64,000 nucleotides of DNA from Antedon bifida (taxonomy: Eukaryota; Echinodermata; Crinoidea; Comatulida; Antedonidae), in contig OY727103.1 of the NCBI GenBank assembly GCA_963402885.1, forward strand, positions 126,501 to 190,500. The letters run 5' to 3'. The notes under the pieces are model-generated. The model ran no database searches. It was not told the DNA's origin and was given only the letters and a program-made list of their open reading frames with translations. Below, piece by piece: positions 61,893 through 64,000 of the stretch. Each line of letters opens with the position of its first letter. Position 1 is the stretch's first letter. The position numbers were made by a program, and so were the translations under genes.

Positions 61893-62214
61893 ATAAGTTA
61901 AAGTAGCATTATTCCATTTATACACCTGGTATAAGACTTGTAAACATAACAATAATTCTTTCAAACAACAGCACCATGTGAATGATAGACGCAATAATTA
62001 TTTGACGGATATTGTACTCTAAGCATAGTGAAATAATCGAATGTAACAGACAATGCTATCGTGTTACAAGGGGAATATTAAAAATCCAATCGAGTAACCT
62101 TGAAACTTCTAGTTGCAAAATGTAAAAGCCATAAATAATGAAGAAAAGCTTTCAACCTACATATTGATTTAACAGCTAATTATACATGTATGCTATCAAT
62201 GTTGGCTTGGGAGA

Positions 62215-62470
62215 TGGAGGGCTACCAACTATAATAATAATAAATAATAATAATAATATGATTTATATAGCTCCTAATATTGTGAAACCTCTAAGCGTTG
62301 AACAATATTACCCCAGTCATTTTTTGGGATCAAACACGTATGGAAACATATTCCCATAATGCAGCTAGTAATCAGCGCGAAGTTGTGTCTTGATCTAAAC
62401 CGGGTTCCCATTTATACACCTGGGTGGAGAGAGGCAAACATAAGTAAAGTATGTAGCTATAAGCCATTAC
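62215..62470 (-). repeat. Interspersed-repeat remnant, probable LINE/SINE 3' region
   Basis: Contains CCCATTTATACACCTGGGTG and, near its end on the minus strand, AGGAGCTATATAAATCAT followed by (ATT)n at 62232-62260. These word patterns recur in retroelement remnants of many marine animals; family not assigned. Confidence 0.45.
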
Positions 62471-63018
62471 ACGTCCCTTCCCCAAAATACTTGTCTCTCA
62501 ACTGGGAACAAAAATGCAGTAAACAATTCCCATCTAAAAAGGATAACATTTCAGTTGATGCATTTAGATTTTGCTAATACAATGCAATGTGTTAATACAA
62601 TGTTATTCATTAGTGAGAATATACTGTTGTTGCATATGCCATTTTGTACCACTGACATATGGAAACAGGATTAAAGTGAATAACTTATTCATTAATTGGC
62701 TGTTATTAATATACTGTATATATTGTAACAAAAACCAGCTATCTATTAAACTACAGTACTGTGGCGCAGTGGTTAGAGCATTGATATAGCTTAGGTTTCG
62801 ACTTTACCTTTACAGTATAACCTCTCAAGAAGGCTGTTTCACTGTCAAAATCAAGACCATTTATAAAAAAAATATATCAATTTGTTTTTCTTATTTATTA
62901 GAAACTAGAAACTTAAATACATTAACAAATTATCATTTCATTGATCTATATCAATTATACAGAATCCCTTGGCGATGATTGCACTAATACTATTGCTTAA
63001 AACATTACAAAAGGTCAC

Positions 63019-63072
63019 ACCAGGGAGGAGTAGTGAAATTACATTACATTCATTTCACTAGTCTTCCCTGGT
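63019..63072. repeat. Imperfect inverted repeat, 21-bp arms
   Basis: ACCAGGGAGGAGTAGTGAAA (left) and its complement (right, 63052-63072) match at 19 of 21 positions around 12 bp. Confidence 0.85.
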
Positions 63073-63275
63073 CACACTAACTTTGAAAAAAAAGTATATA
63101 TTTGGTTTGAAACCAACACAAACTGTTTCTGTGTTACTACAAACCAGTGGACAATCCAGAGGGTAGTATTTGGAACGTCTACCCCTCCTTTTGGAAGACA
63201 CCCTTGAATAACATCCCCACTTTATAAATCACTATGAATATTAGGACAGTCAAAAAATGGTTGAATTCTCTTCTC

Positions 63276-63370
63276 AAGCTCTATCTACACTATCAAAATG
63301 TGATGTGCCTATATATGAACACGGTTACATCATATCACTACTATATTTGGGCACATCACACCTTTTTTTT
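63276..63370. mobile_element. TA-MITE copy 7, truncated
   Basis: Left TIR AAGCTCTATCTACACTATC and interior GTGATGTGCC, CATATCACTACTATATTTGG and CACATCACACC are present; the right TIR is missing after the T-run. Confidence 0.8.
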
Positions 63371-64000
63371 AAAAACATGGTTGAAATCCTCTTACTTCTC
63401 AGATTTGACACTACCACCCTTGGAACAAATAAAAGCATCTGAAGTGACGGAATTGCTTTTAGTTGAATGTAGTAACATGTCTTTAGTATTTAAGTTGCTC
63501 ACTTAAGTCTGTTACTGAATATTATTTGATGTTTGCAATCAAATAATAAGGTGGGTATATATAGCACCTTTGGTTTTAATTTTCTCATATCAAACACATG
63601 AAAAAGTGAAAAAATATTCTCATATATTATTAAAAACATATTATAGCATCAAAAACACATTTACGTAATAAACAAAAAACGTATTGTCTATTAATTCTAT
63701 CTAATAATTGCACTTTACAGGGAAGGAAGTTATCATATTAAAAGCAGACGATAAAAGTTCTTTTCTCTATAGTACTGTTTCTGGAAATAAAATGAGATTA
63801 CGAAATGTTTCCAAGTCAGTTGTTCAGCTTCTTACTTCCAAGTCTCTAAACATATCTCTTGTAAATTATTAACAATGATAGATAAATATATACAGCATGT
63901 AAAATTCAGCCCCCCTATTAGTATTAGTATGCTAACAAATATAATATAGATTAAAAGGATACAAACTTCTGTTGACAATTGGGCGATATGGATTCTATAA

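Larger units (their letters stand above)
61344..64000. other. DCP1 3' flank, no gene recognised
   Basis: Starts with the DCP1 3' UTR. Holds the 37-bp array (61683-61892), an interspersed-repeat remnant (62215-62470), a tRNA-like A box with CTGTGGCGCAGTGGTTAGAGC (62758-62780), an imperfect inverted repeat (63019-63072) and truncated TA-MITE copy 7. Open frames here have no family signature. Confidence 0.8.

Noticed and set aside
1-64000. CRISPR arrays, operons, ribosomal RNA or prokaryotic-type systems
   Set aside because: The tandem arrays lack unique spacers, and all coding sequence is spliced animal nuclear genes.

Overview
This is animal nuclear DNA: AT-rich, with long introns, GT-AG splicing and many degraded transposons, and no bacterial-style gene packing. 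Two conserved genes lie head to head. On the minus strand is the N-terminal half of an L-type (Cav1) voltage-gated calcium channel alpha-1 subunit. On the plus strand is a complete gene for the mRNA-decapping activator DCP1. The mix of vertebrate-like Cav1 exon structure and transposon-rich introns suggests an invertebrate deuterostome, perhaps an echinoderm, but the species cannot be fixed from sequence alone.

Channel gene (minus strand, 49785 down to 1354, continuing past the window start). I placed 20 consecutive coding exons plus one duplicate. Their phases join without a break into 912 codons: a short N-terminus, domain I, the I-II loop with the beta-subunit-binding AID, domain II, the II-III loop and segment IIIS1. 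The pore glutamates of domains I and II are present. The exon for IS6, the inner pore helix of domain I, occurs twice (17944-18047 and 17399-17502). Both copies are 104 nt, intact and flanked by splice sites, so only one can be used per transcript. This is the arrangement of exons 8a/8 of mammalian CACNA1C. A 36-nt in-frame microexon lies in the I-II loop. Domains III (rest) and IV and the C-terminus lie outside the window.

The 20.4-kb third intron (26561-46929) holds most of the mobile DNA: a 1727-bp hAT-like element with an 8-bp target duplication, a 1600-bp solo-LTR candidate with a 4-bp duplication, a 1526-bp foldback element with tandem-repeat arms and a 5-bp duplication, LINE tails and several minisatellites. 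Seven copies of one roughly 150-bp TA-inserting MITE are scattered over the whole window. One copy sits in a locally duplicated sequence whose sister copy preserves the empty site.

DCP1 (plus strand, 51454-61343) has 8 coding exons for 519 residues: an EVH1 domain, the conserved DILxML-type motif I and the C-terminal trimerization domain. About 1.7 kb separates the two start codons. That gap contains a tRNA-derived SINE-like sequence, (TA)n tracts and presumably both promoters. Downstream of DCP1 there is only repeat-rich sequence to the end of the window. The two genes have no known functional link; one makes a membrane channel, the other acts in cytoplasmic mRNA decay.
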